Source of the DNA: Verrucomicrobiota bacterium
GTDB taxonomy: Bacteria > Verrucomicrobiota > Verrucomicrobiia > Opitutales > UBA953
Length of the DNA stretch: 64,000 nt
Assembly (NCBI GenBank): GCA_014193315.1
Contig: BJHS01000009.1
Coordinates: forward strand, 21,084 to 85,083
Direction of reading: 5' to 3'
Part shown: positions 24,841 through 33,709 of the stretch, piece after piece
Layout: every line of letters begins with the position of its first letter
How positions within the stretch are numbered: position 1 is the stretch's first letter
Notes under the pieces: generated by a model
What the model saw: the letters and a program-made list of their open reading frames with translations, nothing else
Told to the model about the DNA's origin: nothing
Databases searched by the model: none
Position numbers and translations under genes: made by a program

Positions 24841-26262
24841 TTACTTGTCGCTGCGCCAAGGACCGGCCGGCAAGGCGTCGGCGCCGGCGGAGACGACGGA
24901 AACTTCCGGGAAGTTGGCCCACGCGTAGCGCGCGGCCTTGGGAGCGGTGACGCCAGCCGCGGCGACCGTGACTTGGGACCCCTCGGCCTTCGCCGTGGCA
25001 TAGGCCCAGGTGCCGTCGGCCTTCTGGACCGCGAAACCCTTGCCTTCGCCCTTGAGCGAGACGGCGCGATCATAAGTGAGCACCCAAGCATCGCCCTTAA
25101 GCTCGGCTTTGGCGACGCGCGGGGCCTCGCCAACGGTGCGGGTCTTGTAGACGCGCTGGAGGGCCACCGTGGCCAGCCGATCGCCGACCTGAAACTTGTC
25201 CTTGGGGTGGATATCCTTCTCGTCGCCGAGGTCGATATTGACGGACATCATCGCGCCGGGGACGTGGTCGGCGATCCACTCCATGGATTCGCGGATGACC
25301 GGCCAGCCACCCTCCTCGACCGCGACGGGCTTCTTGGCCATGAAACGGGGCAACTGGACGATAATGAAGGGGAACTCGTGACCCCAAGCCTTGTGCCAGG
25401 ACTTGATCATGTCACCCAGGATCCACTTGTAGGCGGCGGCCTGCCCGGCGTTGGATTCGCCTTGGTACCAGAGGGCGCCCTTGAAACTGTAGCCAATGAG
25501 GGGGTGCACCATGCCATTCCAATTCATGTGCGGGCCGTTGGACCAGACCGTCTGGGTCTTGGGGTCGGTCTTGGCCTTGGCGACGCGCGCGGCGACGCCG
25601 GCGTCTTCCTTCTCCTGCCAGCCCTTGGCTTCCAGCTGGGCGTCATACATGCCGCGGGGGCCCCAAGCCTCGGCGCGCGTGCCGCCGATGGAGGTGACAA
25701 TCAGGCCGACCGGCTGCTTGAGCTCGGCGCGGACGGTCGAAGCGAAGTAATAGGCGGCAGCGGAGAAGCCACCGACCGTGTCCGGGCCGGCGATTTTCCA
25801 AGAGCCCTTGACGTCCTCCACGGGCGCGGCGGCCGGGATGCGCTGCACGAAGAAGACGCGGATGCCGTTGTCGCGCGGACGGGCCGTGGTTTCCTTGGCG
25901 CCGAAAGAGCTGCCGACCGTCATGTCCATGTTGGACTGACCGGAACCGACCCAGACCTCGCCGACAATGACATCCTTGGCGACATGCGACTCGGCCCCGG
26001 ACTTGATCACGAGGTCCTTGCCTTCTTCCGAAGCCTGCAGGCCGGTAAGCGTCGTCTTGAACACGCCATCCGCCCCCGCCGTGGCGGTGGCCTTGGCGGC
26101 GCCGAAGACAACCTCGACCGAGGCGCCAGGCTTGGCCTTACCATAGATATTAGCCTCCCCGGCCTGCAGGACACCATGGTCCGAGAAGACGGAAGAGAGC
26201 TTGAGGTCGCCTGCCTGGACAAGCGACGTGAGGAGGAGCAGGAGCGGGGTAAGGCGTAGCAT
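24841..26262 (-). CDS. sialate O-acetylesterase-type secreted esterase
   Basis: The family removes O-acetyl groups from sialic acids or other acetylated sugars. The 473-aa product has a signal peptide (LTPLLLLLTSLVQA), an N-terminal beta-sandwich (FSDHGVLQAGEANIYGKAKPG), then the SGNH-type block VGSGQSNM with Ser110 and a second conserved block GALWYQGESNA. The middle shows the FVQRIPAA and AYYFASTVRAELK segments common in the family. The C-terminal part is a beta domain. A perfect short hairpin lies in its 5' leader at 26275-26289. Confidence 0.92.
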   Translation of the reverse strand: MLRLTPLLLLLTSLVQAGDLKLSSVFSDHGVLQAGEANIYGKAKPGASVEVVFGAAKATATAGADGVFKTTLTGLQASEEGKDLVIKSGAESHVAKDVIVGEVWVGSGQSNMDMTVGSSFGAKETTARPRDNGIRVFFVQRIPAAAPVEDVKGSWKIAGPDTVGGFSAAAYYFASTVRAELKQPVGLIVTSIGGTRAEAWGPRGMYDAQLEAKGWQEKEDAGVAARVAKAKTDPKTQTVWSNGPHMNWNGMVHPLIGYSFKGALWYQGESNAGQAAAYKWILGDMIKSWHKAWGHEFPFIIVQLPRFMAKKPVAVEEGGWPVIRESMEWIADHVPGAMMSVNIDLGDEKDIHPKDKFQVGDRLATVALQRVYKTRTVGEAPRVAKAELKGDAWVLTYDRAVSLKGEGKGFAVQKADGTWAYATAKAEGSQVTVAAAGVTAPKAARYAWANFPEVSVVSAGADALPAGPWRSDK

Positions 26263-26274
26263 AACTCAGAGACA

Positions 26275-26289
26275 AAGGCCATGGGCCTT
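26275..26289 (-). other. perfect 6-bp hairpin before the sialate O-acetylesterase gene
   Basis: AAGGCC and GGCCTT are separated by 3 nt and lie 13 nt before ATG 26262, between two minus-strand genes. It has no T-tract, so it is more likely an mRNA processing or stability element than a terminator. Confidence 0.3.
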
Positions 26290-26313
26290 GGTTCCGAGCC
26301 GAAAATGGATTTA

Positions 26314-27255
26314 TCAGCGCCCCACGTCGGGAAAATCCGAAAAAAGGCCATCCACCTTGGCTTCCCAGGCCAAGAACCCGAAGAACTCGCGTGCGGAAGC
26401 GAACCCTTTCGGCAAGGCGTCGTTGCGTAAGGTGTAGGGATGGACCTGCAGGCCAGCGGCCTGAGCGCGGGCGACCAACCCGGTTAAGTTCCGCCCCTCG
26501 GCCACCGCGAAAAGCGGCGGGCCGATGCCATCGACGACCTTCGCGACCTCGCGGAGACCTTCCGTCGTATCCGTCCAGGGCGACTTCCCGCCGGTCAGGA
26601 AGATCAACCGACCTTTCCAGCCCAGTTCCCCGCGCAGCCGGCACAGTTCCTCCCACTCGAAGCACTGGATGAAGCAAGCGTCGGTCTTGGAGGCATAGCC
26701 ATACTTCTCCAGCAAGACCAACATGGCCTTGGAAATCTCGTGGCCTTCCTGGCGATGCCAGGCGGCGAGTTTCACCTCGGGATAGATGCCCACCCTCCGC
26801 CCCGTACTCCGATTAAGCCCTTGGATGAACTGCAGTTCCTCCTCGAAGGTATTGATCCGAAACTCCCCCACCCCGCCAGGAAAACGACCCGGGTAGACCG
26901 ACTTACCCGTCTTGGGATTGAAGCGTTCGACCACCCGGAGTTGCCGCAGTTCTCCCAAGGTGAAGTCGAGGGCGTAGAAACTCCCATTGGCGCGCTGTCG
27001 GCCCGGAAAGCGGACCGCCACGTCGGTGGTGCTGTCGAGAGTCACGTCATGCTGTACGATCGGCACGCCATCCTTCGACAGCACGACGTCCTGTTCGAGG
27101 TAGTCGGCCCCTTGGGCGTAAGCAAAGGCCTTGGCGGCCAGCGTGTGTTCGGGCAGGTAACCACTGGCGCCGCGGTGGGCGATGATGAGCGGCGACGGTT
27201 CGGCCGCGAAGAGCGGGCCGAAGGCGCAGCAGGCTAGCACGAGGAGTTTTCTCAT
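26314..27255 (-). CDS. secreted glycerophosphodiester phosphodiesterase (GlpQ type)
   Basis: The enzyme hydrolyses glycerophosphodiesters to glycerol 3-phosphate and an alcohol. The 313-aa product has a signal peptide (KLLVLACCAFGPLFA), the catalytic HRGASGYLPEHT with both His residues, EQDVVLSKDGVPIVQHD with the metal ligands, and IYPEVKLAAWH with a further Glu. The C-terminus carries the TIM-barrel segments VHPYTLRND and DGLFSDFPD. Length and secretion fit GlpQ rather than cytosolic UgpQ. The start at ATG 27255 gives the clean signal peptide. Confidence 0.93.
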   Translation of the reverse strand: MRKLLVLACCAFGPLFAAEPSPLIIAHRGASGYLPEHTLAAKAFAYAQGADYLEQDVVLSKDGVPIVQHDVTLDSTTDVAVRFPGRQRANGSFYALDFTLGELRQLRVVERFNPKTGKSVYPGRFPGGVGEFRINTFEEELQFIQGLNRSTGRRVGIYPEVKLAAWHRQEGHEISKAMLVLLEKYGYASKTDACFIQCFEWEELCRLRGELGWKGRLIFLTGGKSPWTDTTEGLREVAKVVDGIGPPLFAVAEGRNLTGLVARAQAAGLQVHPYTLRNDALPKGFASAREFFGFLAWEAKVDGLFSDFPDVGR

Positions 27256-27344
27256 AAGTCGGCAAGGGGGCTTGGGGCGCAGAGCGCGCCTGCTCGCCTT
27301 GATGCGACCGTGACCAAGCGCCACCACGCCGTCAACCCCCGCGC

Positions 27345-28124
27345 CTAATCGTAACGAGCGACGATAATGACCCTACCCTTACGACGGATCGCCGCCATTT
27401 CCCCAGGCCGGGACGGGTCCCAAGCAAACGCCTGCCCTTCCCCAGGGAACGGCAGGACCGTGGCCAAGGTGGCGACCCCGCCACCCGGCGGCAGGTCGAG
27501 CACGTACAGTTCCTGGGCATCGTGACCGGTGACCCCGACCCGTCCATCCGGCCCGCGGCCTCCACCCGAGCAGCTCATGCGACCGAACCTTGCCAGGACT
27601 TCGGGTGCAAAGGACCACTCGGCCCCGGGGCGCCAGTCGCGGTCGTAGGCGACCAGCCGACTGCGCGCGACCTGACTGGTGGCGGCGTAATGAGCGAAAC
27701 AGGCGAGCCAACCGCCCTCATAAGGCACCGCCCAAGTCAGGGAGCCTGGCGGATCGGCAAAGGCATGCCGGGCCACCGGCGTCAGCGTCGCGACATCAAA
27801 GACCTCGACCGAACTTTCATCGGGTTTGAAGGGAAAATTGGAATGGGCGCAATACAGCCGACCCGCAACGACCACACCGGCGTTGAGGTGGCGGATACCC
27901 GAGCCGGCGGGGGCGGCCCAACGAGCGACGAGGGCGCCATCTGTCTTCCGATACTTACCGAGGGCCGCGTCGCTGATCGCATAAAAGTGGTCGGCATCGA
28001 CGGCGACCCCTTGATTGGCCTCCGCCGCGGGGAGGCGGCGCAACTCGACGAAGCAGGTCGGCGCCGGAGCGGAAGCGCAACCGGCGAACACCGCGGCCAG
28101 GCCGGCGAGCAGCACCGACCTCAT
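27345..28124 (-). CDS. lipoprotein with beta-propeller-like repeats
   Basis: Product of 259 aa. The signal peptide ends in a lipobox (AAVFAGC), so Cys would be lipid-modified. The mature part has short repeated beta blocks (FYAISDAALGKYRKTDGALV, RLYCAHSNFPF, WLACFAHYAA, ELYVLDLPPGG, FAWDPSRPGEM), like a PQQ/NHL/SMP-30-type propeller that reports a value and formats it. No enzymatic residue is evident. Its start overlaps the stop of the upstream SGNH gene by 4 nt, so the pair is translationally coupled. Confidence 0.75.
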   Translation of the reverse strand: MRSVLLAGLAAVFAGCASAPAPTCFVELRRLPAAEANQGVAVDADHFYAISDAALGKYRKTDGALVARWAAPAGSGIRHLNAGVVVAGRLYCAHSNFPFKPDESSVEVFDVATLTPVARHAFADPPGSLTWAVPYEGGWLACFAHYAATSQVARSRLVAYDRDWRPGAEWSFAPEVLARFGRMSCSGGGRGPDGRVGVTGHDAQELYVLDLPPGGGVATLATVLPFPGEGQAFAWDPSRPGEMAAIRRKGRVIIVARYD

Positions 28125-28900
28125 CGCGTCGCGACCGGGACGCGCGCGGCGAGGTCCAGCAAGCGGGCGGCCTCGACCTCCGTCGCCTTGCCATGGTAGG
28201 CGACCTGCAGGTCCTTCGGCTGGTAGATCACGCGATAGAAGACCAAGGCATTGAGGTAGGTGCCGGCGAACTCGGGATGGGAGTTGTCCTTCTGGTGCAG
28301 GCGTAGGGGCGGGGCGGTCAGGTCATTGAGTTCCCACGCATCCCCGGCGGGGACGACGGCGGTCGCTTGACACAGCTTCGCGGCCTCGGCGTACCCCTGG
28401 CGAATGCGGGCCTGCATCTCCTTCGGGTCCTGACCGACCTCGGGGTTGAAGTCCTTGGCCGTCCAAAAATCAGGGTGACGCGCCCAGGTCTCGTAGAAGT
28501 AGATGCGGGCCTGCGGACTCTTCGCGCGGACACGGGCGCAAAGCTGCTGGGCGCCGGCGAGGAAGCCGGCGCGAATCTTGGGATTCACCGCCGCCCGCGC
28601 CGCCTCCTGGCTATGCCCTTGCAGCACGACCACATCCCACGAGCCTTCGTCGATCGCGGCAAGGGACTTCGGCTGGACGGTGCAGTGCTGCAGCAACGTC
28701 TGCCCGCCGGGCGTGCTCGACTTGATGATCGGGGTGCCGGCGCCGGCGGACTTCAGGATTTCCCCGAAGACGACGGGGAGCTGATTCACTCCCGTGTAAC
28801 TATTGCCGATGAACAGGATCCGCTTCGGCGCCTCGGCGGCGAAGGCGCCGGCCACTGCACAGAGCGCCAGGCCAAGGGACCGCAAAAGACGCCAGGCCAC
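28121..28900 (-). CDS. secreted SGNH hydrolase (DUF4886-like)
   Basis: Product of 259 aa with a signal peptide (LGLALCAVAGAFAAE). Block I is ILFIGNSYTGVN, in which Ser is the nucleophile, followed by the block II-like STPGGQTL and the block III-like VVLQGHSQEA. Near the end DNSHPEFAGTYLNAL contains the catalytic Asp/His. This pattern matches SGNH proteins of the DUF4886 kind found in polysaccharide degraders. It overlaps the next lipoprotein gene by 4 nt. Confidence 0.87.
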   Translation of the reverse strand: MAWRLLRSLGLALCAVAGAFAAEAPKRILFIGNSYTGVNQLPVVFGEILKSAGAGTPIIKSSTPGGQTLLQHCTVQPKSLAAIDEGSWDVVVLQGHSQEAARAAVNPKIRAGFLAGAQQLCARVRAKSPQARIYFYETWARHPDFWTAKDFNPEVGQDPKEMQARIRQGYAEAAKLCQATAVVPAGDAWELNDLTAPPLRLHQKDNSHPEFAGTYLNALVFYRVIYQPKDLQVAYHGKATEVEAARLLDLAARVPVATR

Positions 28901-28905
28901 TGGGC

Positions 28906-29583
28906 TCAGCGGGCGGGCTGCTCACCGCGCAGGGTGCGCGGCTGCTCGCCACCATCATTGCCGCGGCGGTTCTGATTCGCCCCTTGCTCAGTCTGGGCCC
29001 GGTGCAATTTATCGAGAATCGGCTCAAGGGAAGGGTCCACCTTGAGGGCCGCGGCTTCCGTCGCCTTACGTTCGTTCAGACGCGCTTCCTCAAGGGCCTT
29101 CTGCGCCTTCTGGGCATGCTCGCGCGACTCCTTCACGGCAGCGTCCTGCCCGGCCTTCTCGACGGCCGCTTTGAGCTTGGCCTGCTCGTCCGGCGTCAGG
29201 GCGGCGAAGCCTCCGCGCTGAGCGTTCACCTGCCCTTCGCGGGGCTGTGCGTTGGCGCGTTCGGCATTCGGGCGCTCCACATTGGTCCGCGGAACGTTCG
29301 GGCGTTCGATGTTCGGGCGTTCGATGTTCGGGCGTTCGATGTTCGGGCCACGACCCGTCTGGGCCTGCCCCGACGGCTGCGGCAGCGGAACGAGCATGTA
29401 CGCACCCGGGGGGAGGCCCTGCGGCAAGGGAATCACCACGGGCTGGCCGCCCTGCGGCTGGACTTCGGGGCGACGGTCGCCGCGCGGCTCGGCAACACGC
29501 TCCGGGCGGGGGGCCGACGGCTGGTCGGCCGCCACGGCCAGTGAGGCGACGAGAAGGCAAGCGAGGGAGGCGGGGTACTTCAT
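28906..29583 (-). CDS. secreted repeat protein with NIERP units and coiled coil
   Basis: Product of 225 aa from ATG 29583. A signal peptide (SLACLLVASLAVAA) is followed by a proline-rich part. Three NIERP units plus degenerate copies (NVPRT, NVERP, NAERA) come next, then a charged helical segment (ALTPDEQAKLKAAVEKAG and KALEEARLNERKATEAAALK) predicted to form a coiled coil. The tail is rich in Gly, Asn, Arg and Gln. The repeats come from a 15-bp tandem DNA repeat. It starts the long minus-strand run. Function is unknown; it is perhaps an envelope spacer or surface protein. Confidence 0.75.
   Translation of the reverse strand: MKYPASLACLLVASLAVAADQPSAPRPERVAEPRGDRRPEVQPQGGQPVVIPLPQGLPPGAYMLVPLPQPSGQAQTGRGPNIERPNIERPNIERPNVPRTNVERPNAERANAQPREGQVNAQRGGFAALTPDEQAKLKAAVEKAGQDAAVKESREHAQKAQKALEEARLNERKATEAAALKVDPSLEPILDKLHRAQTEQGANQNRRGNDGGEQPRTLRGEQPAR
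29296..29348 (-). repeat. 15-bp tandem repeat, three perfect copies
   Basis: Three identical 15-bp units run from 29296 to 29340, with a partial fourth to 29348. They encode the repeated Asn-Ile-Glu-Arg-Pro of the gene above. Perfect identity suggests recent copy-number change. Confidence 0.9.
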
Positions 29584-29687
29584 AGTATGAGTACAACAAC
29601 CACCCGCCGAGAAAGTTGCAAGGCCGACCCGATCCGGCACCGGTTTCTCCGATTGTCCCGCCCGCGGCCTTCTGCCACGTTCCCACC

Positions 29688-31769
29688 ATGCCCCGCCTCG
29701 TCCTGCTCCTGCTTGCCGGCCTGCTGACATCACGCGCGGCTGATGTCCGTGACGGACCATTACAAGACCTGCACGGCTATTTTCCCCTGCGGACGGACGC
29801 GAGCCCCGAGGTTTTCCGGGCGATGCGCCTCGATGTCGCGGTCGCCCTCGGCCTGCACCCACTGCCGACGAAAGGGCCGCTCAACGCGGTGATCCATGGA
29901 CGCATCGACCAAGTCGACTACACCATCGATAAGGTCACCTTCGAGAGCGCCCCCGGCTTCTATGTGACGGGGAACCTTTACCGCCCGAAACACCCCACGG
30001 GGCGGATCCCGGCGGTGCTCTTCGCCCACGGCCACTGGAAGGATGCCCGCTTCATCAATCAAGCCCCGGACTACGTCCGCCAAGAGATCGCGACCGGCCA
30101 GGAAGTCTTTGTCGAGGGGGGCAAGAGCCGCTTCCAAGCGATGTGCGTGCAGCTCGCCCGCATGGGCTGCTTGGTCTGGCAGTGGGATAGCCTAAGCGAC
30201 GCGGACTCCCTGCAATTCTCGGAGGCGGTGATTCATCGCTTCGCCAAGCAACGGCCCGAGATGAACCGCCCCGCGGACTGGGGGCTCTACAGCCCACAAG
30301 CGGAGGCGCACCTCCAAAGCGTGATGGGGCTGCAGACCTGGAACAACCTGCGCTCGCTCGACTTCGTGCTGAGCCTGCCCGAGGTCGACCCGACGCGCGT
30401 GGCCATCACCGGGGCGAGCGGGGGCGGGACCCAGACGATGATCCTCGCCGCGCTCGACGACCGGATCGCCCTTTCCTTCCCCGCCGTGATGGTCTCCACC
30501 GCGATGCAGGGGGGCTGCACCTGCGAGAACGCCTCCCTGCTGCGCGTCGGCCGGGGCAACATCGACTTCGCCGCGATGTTCGCGCCGAAGCCGCAAGGCC
30601 TGACGACAGCGAACGACTGGACGAAGGAGATGTCGACCAAGGGCTTCCCGTCACTGCAAGCCTACTACGGACGACTGGGCGCCGGCGACCGCGTCATGCT
30701 GCATCGCGACGAGAAGTCTCCGCACAACTACAACCTCGCCGCCCGGACGGCCTTCTACGGCTGGCTCAACCACCACTTCCACCTCGGTCAGCCCGACCCC
30801 ATCGTCGAATGCGACTACCCCGTGCTGGGCAAGGCCGCCCTGACGGTCTGGGACGCCACCCACCCCGCGCCGCCCGCCGCGGATCCCGACTTTGAGCGGC
30901 GATTGCTCCGCTGGTTCCACACCGACGCGGAGGCCCAGCTCAAGGCCGGCTTCCGGGATGGCTTCAACCCCGAGGTCGCGGCCGGATGGCGCAGCCTACT
31001 GCGTGCTGAACCCGCCGCCACCGGCATTTTGGTCGAACCACTGACGCAGTGGCGGTCGACGCATTTCGAGATCAAGGGCACGCTCCGCAACGCCGCGGGC
31101 GAGGAAGTGGCAATCGAGTGGCTGCACCCGATCAAACCGCGCGGCGCGGCGGCGATCTGGCTGGATACCGCCGGCAAGGCCGGATTGCGCGACGCCGAAC
31201 GGAAGCTCAAACCAGCCGTCCAGAAACTCCTCGATGCGGGCGTCACCGTGATCGGGGCCGACCTCTACCAGCAAGGCGGCGCCGGCCTCCGCCAGACGCG
31301 TAAGGTCAAGGAGCCCCGCGAGGCGGCCGCCTACACGTTTGGCTATAACGATTGTCTGGTGGTCCAGCGCGCCCATGACGTGCGGACAATCGTCGCATTC
31401 TTCCGCCAAGCCTCCTTCGGTGCAGGACTACCGACGCTCGGCGGCGGCCTGAAACTGGCCGCCTGGGGGCAGGCGGTGCCGAGCGCGGCGCTCGCGGCAC
31501 TTGACCTCCGTTCGCTTCCCTTAGCCCTCGACACCGAAGGCTTCCGCTTCGGGTCGCTGACGGATTTCCGCCATCCCCTGTTCGCGCCCGGGGCCGCGAA
31601 ATACCTCGATATGCCGGGCTTACTTTCCTGCCTGCCGCGCGACCAATCCCTCTGGCTCGCCGGCGAAGGCACCCACCCCGACTTGCCGATGGCACGGCCC
31701 AACCTCACGACCTTCGAAGGCACCCCCACTGAACGTGCTGACGCTGCCACGGACTGGTTACTCCGGTAA
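29688..31769 (+). CDS. large secreted alpha/beta-hydrolase (acetyl xylan esterase-like)
   Basis: Product of 693 aa from ATG 29688 with a signal peptide (RLVLLLLAGLLTSRA). The alpha/beta-hydrolase core shows a PAVLFAHGHW oxyanion segment, a nucleophile elbow GASGGG with Ser244 after DPTRVAIT, and a probable HNYN His region after DEKSP. The family resembles long Planctomycetes/Verrucomicrobia acetyl-xylan-esterase-like hydrolases, in which a second beta-rich domain of about 300 residues follows; here the C-terminal part may be a second hydrolase-like fold. Probable substrate: acylated plant or algal polysaccharide. It is divergent from the repeat-protein gene. Confidence 0.83.
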   Translation: MPRLVLLLLAGLLTSRAADVRDGPLQDLHGYFPLRTDASPEVFRAMRLDVAVALGLHPLPTKGPLNAVIHGRIDQVDYTIDKVTFESAPGFYVTGNLYRPKHPTGRIPAVLFAHGHWKDARFINQAPDYVRQEIATGQEVFVEGGKSRFQAMCVQLARMGCLVWQWDSLSDADSLQFSEAVIHRFAKQRPEMNRPADWGLYSPQAEAHLQSVMGLQTWNNLRSLDFVLSLPEVDPTRVAITGASGGGTQTMILAALDDRIALSFPAVMVSTAMQGGCTCENASLLRVGRGNIDFAAMFAPKPQGLTTANDWTKEMSTKGFPSLQAYYGRLGAGDRVMLHRDEKSPHNYNLAARTAFYGWLNHHFHLGQPDPIVECDYPVLGKAALTVWDATHPAPPAADPDFERRLLRWFHTDAEAQLKAGFRDGFNPEVAAGWRSLLRAEPAATGILVEPLTQWRSTHFEIKGTLRNAAGEEVAIEWLHPIKPRGAAAIWLDTAGKAGLRDAERKLKPAVQKLLDAGVTVIGADLYQQGGAGLRQTRKVKEPREAAAYTFGYNDCLVVQRAHDVRTIVAFFRQASFGAGLPTLGGGLKLAAWGQAVPSAALAALDLRSLPLALDTEGFRFGSLTDFRHPLFAPGAAKYLDMPGLLSCLPRDQSLWLAGEGTHPDLPMARPNLTTFEGTPTERADAATDWLLR

Positions 31770-31830
31770 AGGGTGCCGACCCCGCGCTTTCCCACTTTCC
31801 AGCCCCGACGCGGCCCACCAGTCTCCCGCC

Positions 31831-32703
31831 ATGCCCACCTTCCCTCTCTCCGGCCTCGCCGACGAAGCGGCCGACGATATCGCCGGGCAGGTCGCCGCGC
31901 AACGGGCCTTGGGCTGGTCGGCGATCGAGCTGCGCCTCCTCGAGGGGCGGCAAATTTGCTCGGCGGCGGTTACCGACGATGAATTCGCCCGGGCGATGGA
32001 CACGATCGAAAGCGCCGGCCTCCGGGTCAGCAGTTTCGGCTCGGCCATCGGCAACTGGAGCCGGCCGATCACCGGCGACTTCGCGACCGATCTCGCTGAC
32101 CTGCGCGTGCTGATCCCCCGGATGCGCCGCGCGGGCACGCGACTGGTGCGCACGATGGGCTGGATGCAGGCGGGCGTCACGGACCACGCCTGGCGCGACG
32201 AAGGCCTGCGCCGCTACCGCGAGATGGCGAAGCTGGCCGCGGACGGCGACATCGTCCTGCTTTTCGAGAACTGCGAGGGCTGGGCGGGGGCGACCCCGGC
32301 GAACGCCCGCGCCTTCCTCGAGGAACTCGCTCACCCCCACGTCCGCTACCTCTTCGACATTGGCAACACCGCGTCCTACGGGCAGGACACGCTGGAGTTC
32401 TACCGGGCGATTCGTCCGTACATCGCGTACGTGCACGTGAAAGATTGCCGCCGGGCGCCGGGCGGAGGTAAGAGCGACGCCTTCACCTACCCGGGCCAAG
32501 GGGATGCGCACGTGCCCGAAGTGCTGGCGGACCTGCTCGCGTCCGGCTACACCGCCGGCCTCACGATTGAACCGCACGTCGCCAAGATCGTGCACCTCGG
32601 GGCCGGGGCGGCGCAGGGCAGTCCGGCGGAGCGCTTTCACTCCTACGTCCGCTACGGACGCGAGCTGGAGCAACTACTGGCCAACCTGCCGAAATCGGCA
32701 TAA
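31831..32703 (+). CDS. sugar phosphate isomerase/epimerase-like TIM barrel
   Basis: Product of 290 aa from ATG 31831. It belongs to the xylose isomerase-like TIM-barrel group: GWSAIELRLLEG near the start, VLLFENCEGW with a metal-ligand Glu, YLFDIGNTASYGQD with the Asp, YVHVKDCRRAPGG with His and Asp, and LTIEPHV with the last Glu. Such proteins isomerise or epimerise sugars in catabolic clusters. No signal peptide is present, so it acts in the cytosol. It follows the secreted hydrolase with a 61-bp gap. Confidence 0.9.
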   Translation: MPTFPLSGLADEAADDIAGQVAAQRALGWSAIELRLLEGRQICSAAVTDDEFARAMDTIESAGLRVSSFGSAIGNWSRPITGDFATDLADLRVLIPRMRRAGTRLVRTMGWMQAGVTDHAWRDEGLRRYREMAKLAADGDIVLLFENCEGWAGATPANARAFLEELAHPHVRYLFDIGNTASYGQDTLEFYRAIRPYIAYVHVKDCRRAPGGGKSDAFTYPGQGDAHVPEVLADLLASGYTAGLTIEPHVAKIVHLGAGAAQGSPAERFHSYVRYGRELEQLLANLPKSA

Positions 32704-32730
32704 AAAGGCCCCCGGCACGGACCGGAGGCC
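32702..32730 (-). terminator. rho-independent terminator for the LamG-like gene
   Basis: Read on the minus strand, GGCCTCCGG and CCGGGGGCC form a 9-bp stem (one G-T pair) around a 6-nt loop, followed by TTTTT. It lies 24 nt after the stop of the gene at 32754 and overlaps the last bases of the opposing gene. It is the clearest terminator in the window. Confidence 0.85.
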
Positions 32731-32753
32731 AGGTCAAGCCCCGCGCGCAACCC

Positions 32754-33542
32754 TTACTTCGCAGGCTCGGCGTTCCAGACCCTGAGGTCGTCGAGGCAAC
32801 CATCCTTGCCCGCCACGCCGAACTCGAGGCGCGACTTGGTCGCATGGGCGATTCCGGAGGACTTCAGGTAGGCGACTGGCTGGCCGTCAACGGTCATGCG
32901 CATTTCCTCGCCCACGGTCTCGACGACCACGGCGAGCCACTTGCCCTCGGCGAGGTCACCCTTCACCGGGAAAGTCGCCTGGCGACCGACGAGCAGCTTG
33001 GCGACCTCGGCCTTCTTCGCCGGGTCGGACTTCATGGCGTGGATGTCATTACGCATGTTGCCGTCCTTCTCGTCGATGATGGTCGCGGAGAAGGTCTTGT
33101 CCTTCGGGTTGAAGCGCAGCTGGGCGCGGCAGATATGACCATAGTGGCAACCGGTGTACTTGCGGTCGTCGAACTCGACGTCGATCATCGTGGCGCCGTC
33201 GAAGCGGACCTTGCACTCGACGATACTGTCCTTGGTCGGCACCTCGAGACCGTGCACCGCGGCGTGGGCGGTGACCGCCGGCTTGCCGTCGGCGGCCGGG
33301 ATGGCCTTATCGCGGGTCTGGGTACCCTTCAGCACGCCTTGAGCCACGGCGAAGGTCGGCACGACCTTGACCCAGCGCTTATCAGACTCGGCACCTTCGA
33401 AGTTATCCTCGAAGAGGAGCTCCTTCTTCTTGGCGATCGCCGACTCCGCAGCGACCGGGAGCTTGGGCGCGGCGGGGGCGGCCTTGGGGGCGTCGGCGGC
33501 ACAGAGGCCGGCGACCAGGAGGAGGGGAAGCAGGGAACGCAT
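32754..33542 (-). CDS. secreted LamG/DUF1080-like beta-sandwich protein
   Basis: Product of 262 aa from ATG 33542; AGGA lies 8 nt upstream. A signal peptide (SLLPLLLVAGLCAADA) and an Ala/Pro-rich spacer are followed by a beta-rich domain. It has LLFEDNFEGAESDKRWVKV, DSIVECKVRFDG, AKSRLEFGVAGKDGCLDDLRVW and a VDGQPVAYL loop, typical of concanavalin-A-like/LamG or DUF1080 folds that bind or cut sugars. Two Cys (CHYGHIC) may form a disulfide. No glycosidase acid pair could be assigned. Confidence 0.8.
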   Translation of the reverse strand: MRSLLPLLLVAGLCAADAPKAAPAAPKLPVAAESAIAKKKELLFEDNFEGAESDKRWVKVVPTFAVAQGVLKGTQTRDKAIPAADGKPAVTAHAAVHGLEVPTKDSIVECKVRFDGATMIDVEFDDRKYTGCHYGHICRAQLRFNPKDKTFSATIIDEKDGNMRNDIHAMKSDPAKKAEVAKLLVGRQATFPVKGDLAEGKWLAVVVETVGEEMRMTVDGQPVAYLKSSGIAHATKSRLEFGVAGKDGCLDDLRVWNAEPAK

Positions 33543-33648
33543 GGGAGGAATCCTGCCTGCATAGCGGGAAATCCGGCTGATGGGAAGCAGAGAGAACAGA
33601 GTATGGAGTTCAAAAGGAAACCCGATACCATCAAAGAGCGCGGCACAC

Positions 33649-33709
33649 CTCTGTACTCTGTACTCTGTACTCTGTACTCTGTACTCTGTACTCTGTACTC
33701 TGTACTCTT
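33649..33709. repeat. 7-bp tandem repeat, TACTCTG x7 plus one degenerate copy
   Basis: Seven perfect TACTCTG units (33654-33702) are followed by TACTCTT, in the 213-bp space between a secreted-protein gene and the DEAD-box gene. CCCTGT/CCCTAG low-complexity words follow directly to about 33740. The rest of the gap holds no gene. It probably mutates by slippage. Confidence 0.92.

Noticed and set aside
24808..26259. Long plus-strand frame opposite the sialate O-acetylesterase
   Set aside because: The minus-strand gene has clear SGNH motifs; the plus frame is low-complexity Gly/Asp/Leu sequence without motifs.
29296..29348. CRISPR-like short repeats
   Set aside because: The 15-bp units are contiguous with no spacers and are in frame with a secreted protein.
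16743..29583. Polysaccharide utilisation locus in the Bacteroidetes sense
   Set aside because: No SusC- or SusD-like gene and no hybrid sensor was found among the twelve genes.
33649..33709. CRISPR-like or origin iterons
   Set aside because: Units of 7 bp without spacers, and no replication or cas gene nearby.
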